Shown in pieces: positions 7,266-7,544 of a DNA stretch of 7,544 nt. The stretch is from Draconibacterium sp. Its GTDB lineage: Bacteria; Bacteroidota; Bacteroidia; Bacteroidales; Prolixibacteraceae. Under the pieces are notes generated by a model. That model saw nothing but the letters and a program-made list of their open reading frames with translations. It did no database searches and had not been told where the DNA came from. How positions within the stretch are numbered: the stretch's first letter is position 1; the number at the start of each line of letters is the position of its first letter. Position numbers and translations under genes: made by a program. The DNA lies in assembly GCA_027011835.1 (NCBI GenBank), contig JALUZN010000074.1:1-7544 (forward strand). The letters run 5' to 3'.

Positions 7266-7361
7266 AGTCCTAAGAATGAATTCAGATATTAAGCTGAATG
7301 ATATACGAACAGAATGAGCCTTAAAAGTCTGGAAGACAGTACATAGTAGCTCAATGTATTC

Positions 7362-7417
7362 TCCCAAAGTGATGCTAATAGTGCATTGGGATATCCGCGA
7401 AGCGATTCCCTTTGGGA
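7362..7417. repeat. nested hairpin cluster closed by an 8-bp inverted repeat
   Basis: TCCCAAAG (7362-7369) and CTTTGGGA (7410-7417) are perfect inverted arms. They enclose a small hairpin ATGC-GCAT (7372-7386) and a second one, GGGATATCCGC with GCGATTCCC (7388-7410, loop GAA). Together they could fold into a three-way junction, or the last two stems could compete for base 7410. The open frame crossing it (7354-7536) is probably an accident. It has the look of a dispersed palindromic repeat element rather than of coding DNA. Confidence 0.4.
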
Positions 7418-7485
7418 CTTTAAAAACTAAAATTATTATTACGATGAACCATTTATTGCAAATATTGGCACATAGGATAATGATT

Positions 7486-7504
7486 AAAGAAGTACTTCTT
7501 TTTT
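7486..7504 (+). repeat. 16-bp palindrome running into a T-tract
   Basis: AAAGAAGTACTTCTTT (7486-7501) is a perfect palindrome and is followed by TTT, giving six T in a row (7499-7504). As RNA it would make a 6-bp stem with a GTAC loop and a U-tail, resembling a weak intrinsic terminator. No gene ends convincingly just before it, so the role is uncertain. Confidence 0.4.
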
Positions 7505-7544
7505 CTTGTCTTGTGTTTTTATACTTTTTGTCTTGAATCTAATC

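Larger units (their letters stand above)
6530..7544. other. gene-poor, repeat-rich intergenic stretch
   Basis: About 1 kb of AT-rich DNA without a convincing intact gene, tRNA, rRNA or CRISPR array. The two plus-strand open frames (7053-7292, 79 codons; 7354-7536, 60 codons) run through the palindromic repeats. Their translations are rich in Ile, Lys, Asn and low-complexity segments and match no family I recognise; the first also reads ITPPLSSRRES, a translation of the C/T-rich palindrome. Minus-strand frames were checked only over parts of the stretch, about 6700-7080, and are short there. The content is a decayed toxin-like fragment plus several inverted repeats, each listed separately. It looks like a site where mobile or accessory DNA has landed and eroded. 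Confidence 0.6.

Noticed and set aside
7053..7292. Open frame of 79 codons on the plus strand
   Set aside because: No recognisable domain, composition biased to Ile/Lys/Asn, no start context, and it runs through the REP-like palindrome, whose translation it includes.
7354..7536. Open frame of 60 codons on the plus strand
   Set aside because: It covers the nested hairpin cluster and the terminal palindrome; the hydrophobic end (LLFSCLVFLYFLS) comes from the T-rich tract. No family recognised.

Overview
This window looks like part of a Bacteroidota chromosome, probably Bacteroidales/Marinilabiliales-like. The GyrA and ClpC sequences are of the type I associate with that phylum. Shine-Dalgarno-like signals are weak or absent before the genes, and the gyrA leader has a TAnnTTTG promoter-like element. 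The fine taxonomy comes from remembered family patterns, not from a search.

Layout. Positions 1-2439 (minus strand) hold most of clpC, a Clp/Hsp100 unfoldase. It starts at 2439 and stays open to the left edge, so its last few dozen residues lie outside the window. A 268-bp AT-rich divergent intergenic region (2440-2707) separates it from gyrA (2708-5227, plus), a complete DNA gyrase A subunit of 839 aa. After an 84-bp gap comes a secreted or periplasmic TPR-repeat protein of 391 aa (5312-6487, plus). A strong intrinsic terminator (about 6500-6527) closes that transcription unit. No terminator with a clear T-run separates gyrA from the TPR gene, so read-through is plausible, although a candidate promoter lies in the gap.

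The last kilobase (6530-7544) appears more AT-rich and has no convincing intact gene. It holds a decayed fragment resembling the C-terminal half of a HigB/RelE-type (Gp49-like) toxin. It also holds a series of inverted repeats: a two-tier hairpin at 6856-6901, a 16-bp palindrome at 7039-7054, half of a C/T-rich REP-like palindrome at about 7237-7265, a nested hairpin cluster at 7362-7417, and another 16-bp palindrome running into a T-tract at 7486-7504. The two short open frames here (7053-7292 and 7354-7536) read through these repeats and are probably not genes.

How it fits together. clpC (protein quality control) and gyrA (DNA supercoiling) are housekeeping genes that share a divergent control region. 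The TPR protein is an envelope-side protein of unknown specific role. I see no clear new system. The most useful leads are the loss of the second phosphoarginine-type glutamate in the ClpC N-domain, the degenerate GyrA-box, the gyrA-TPR pairing, and the repeat-rich, gene-poor tail.
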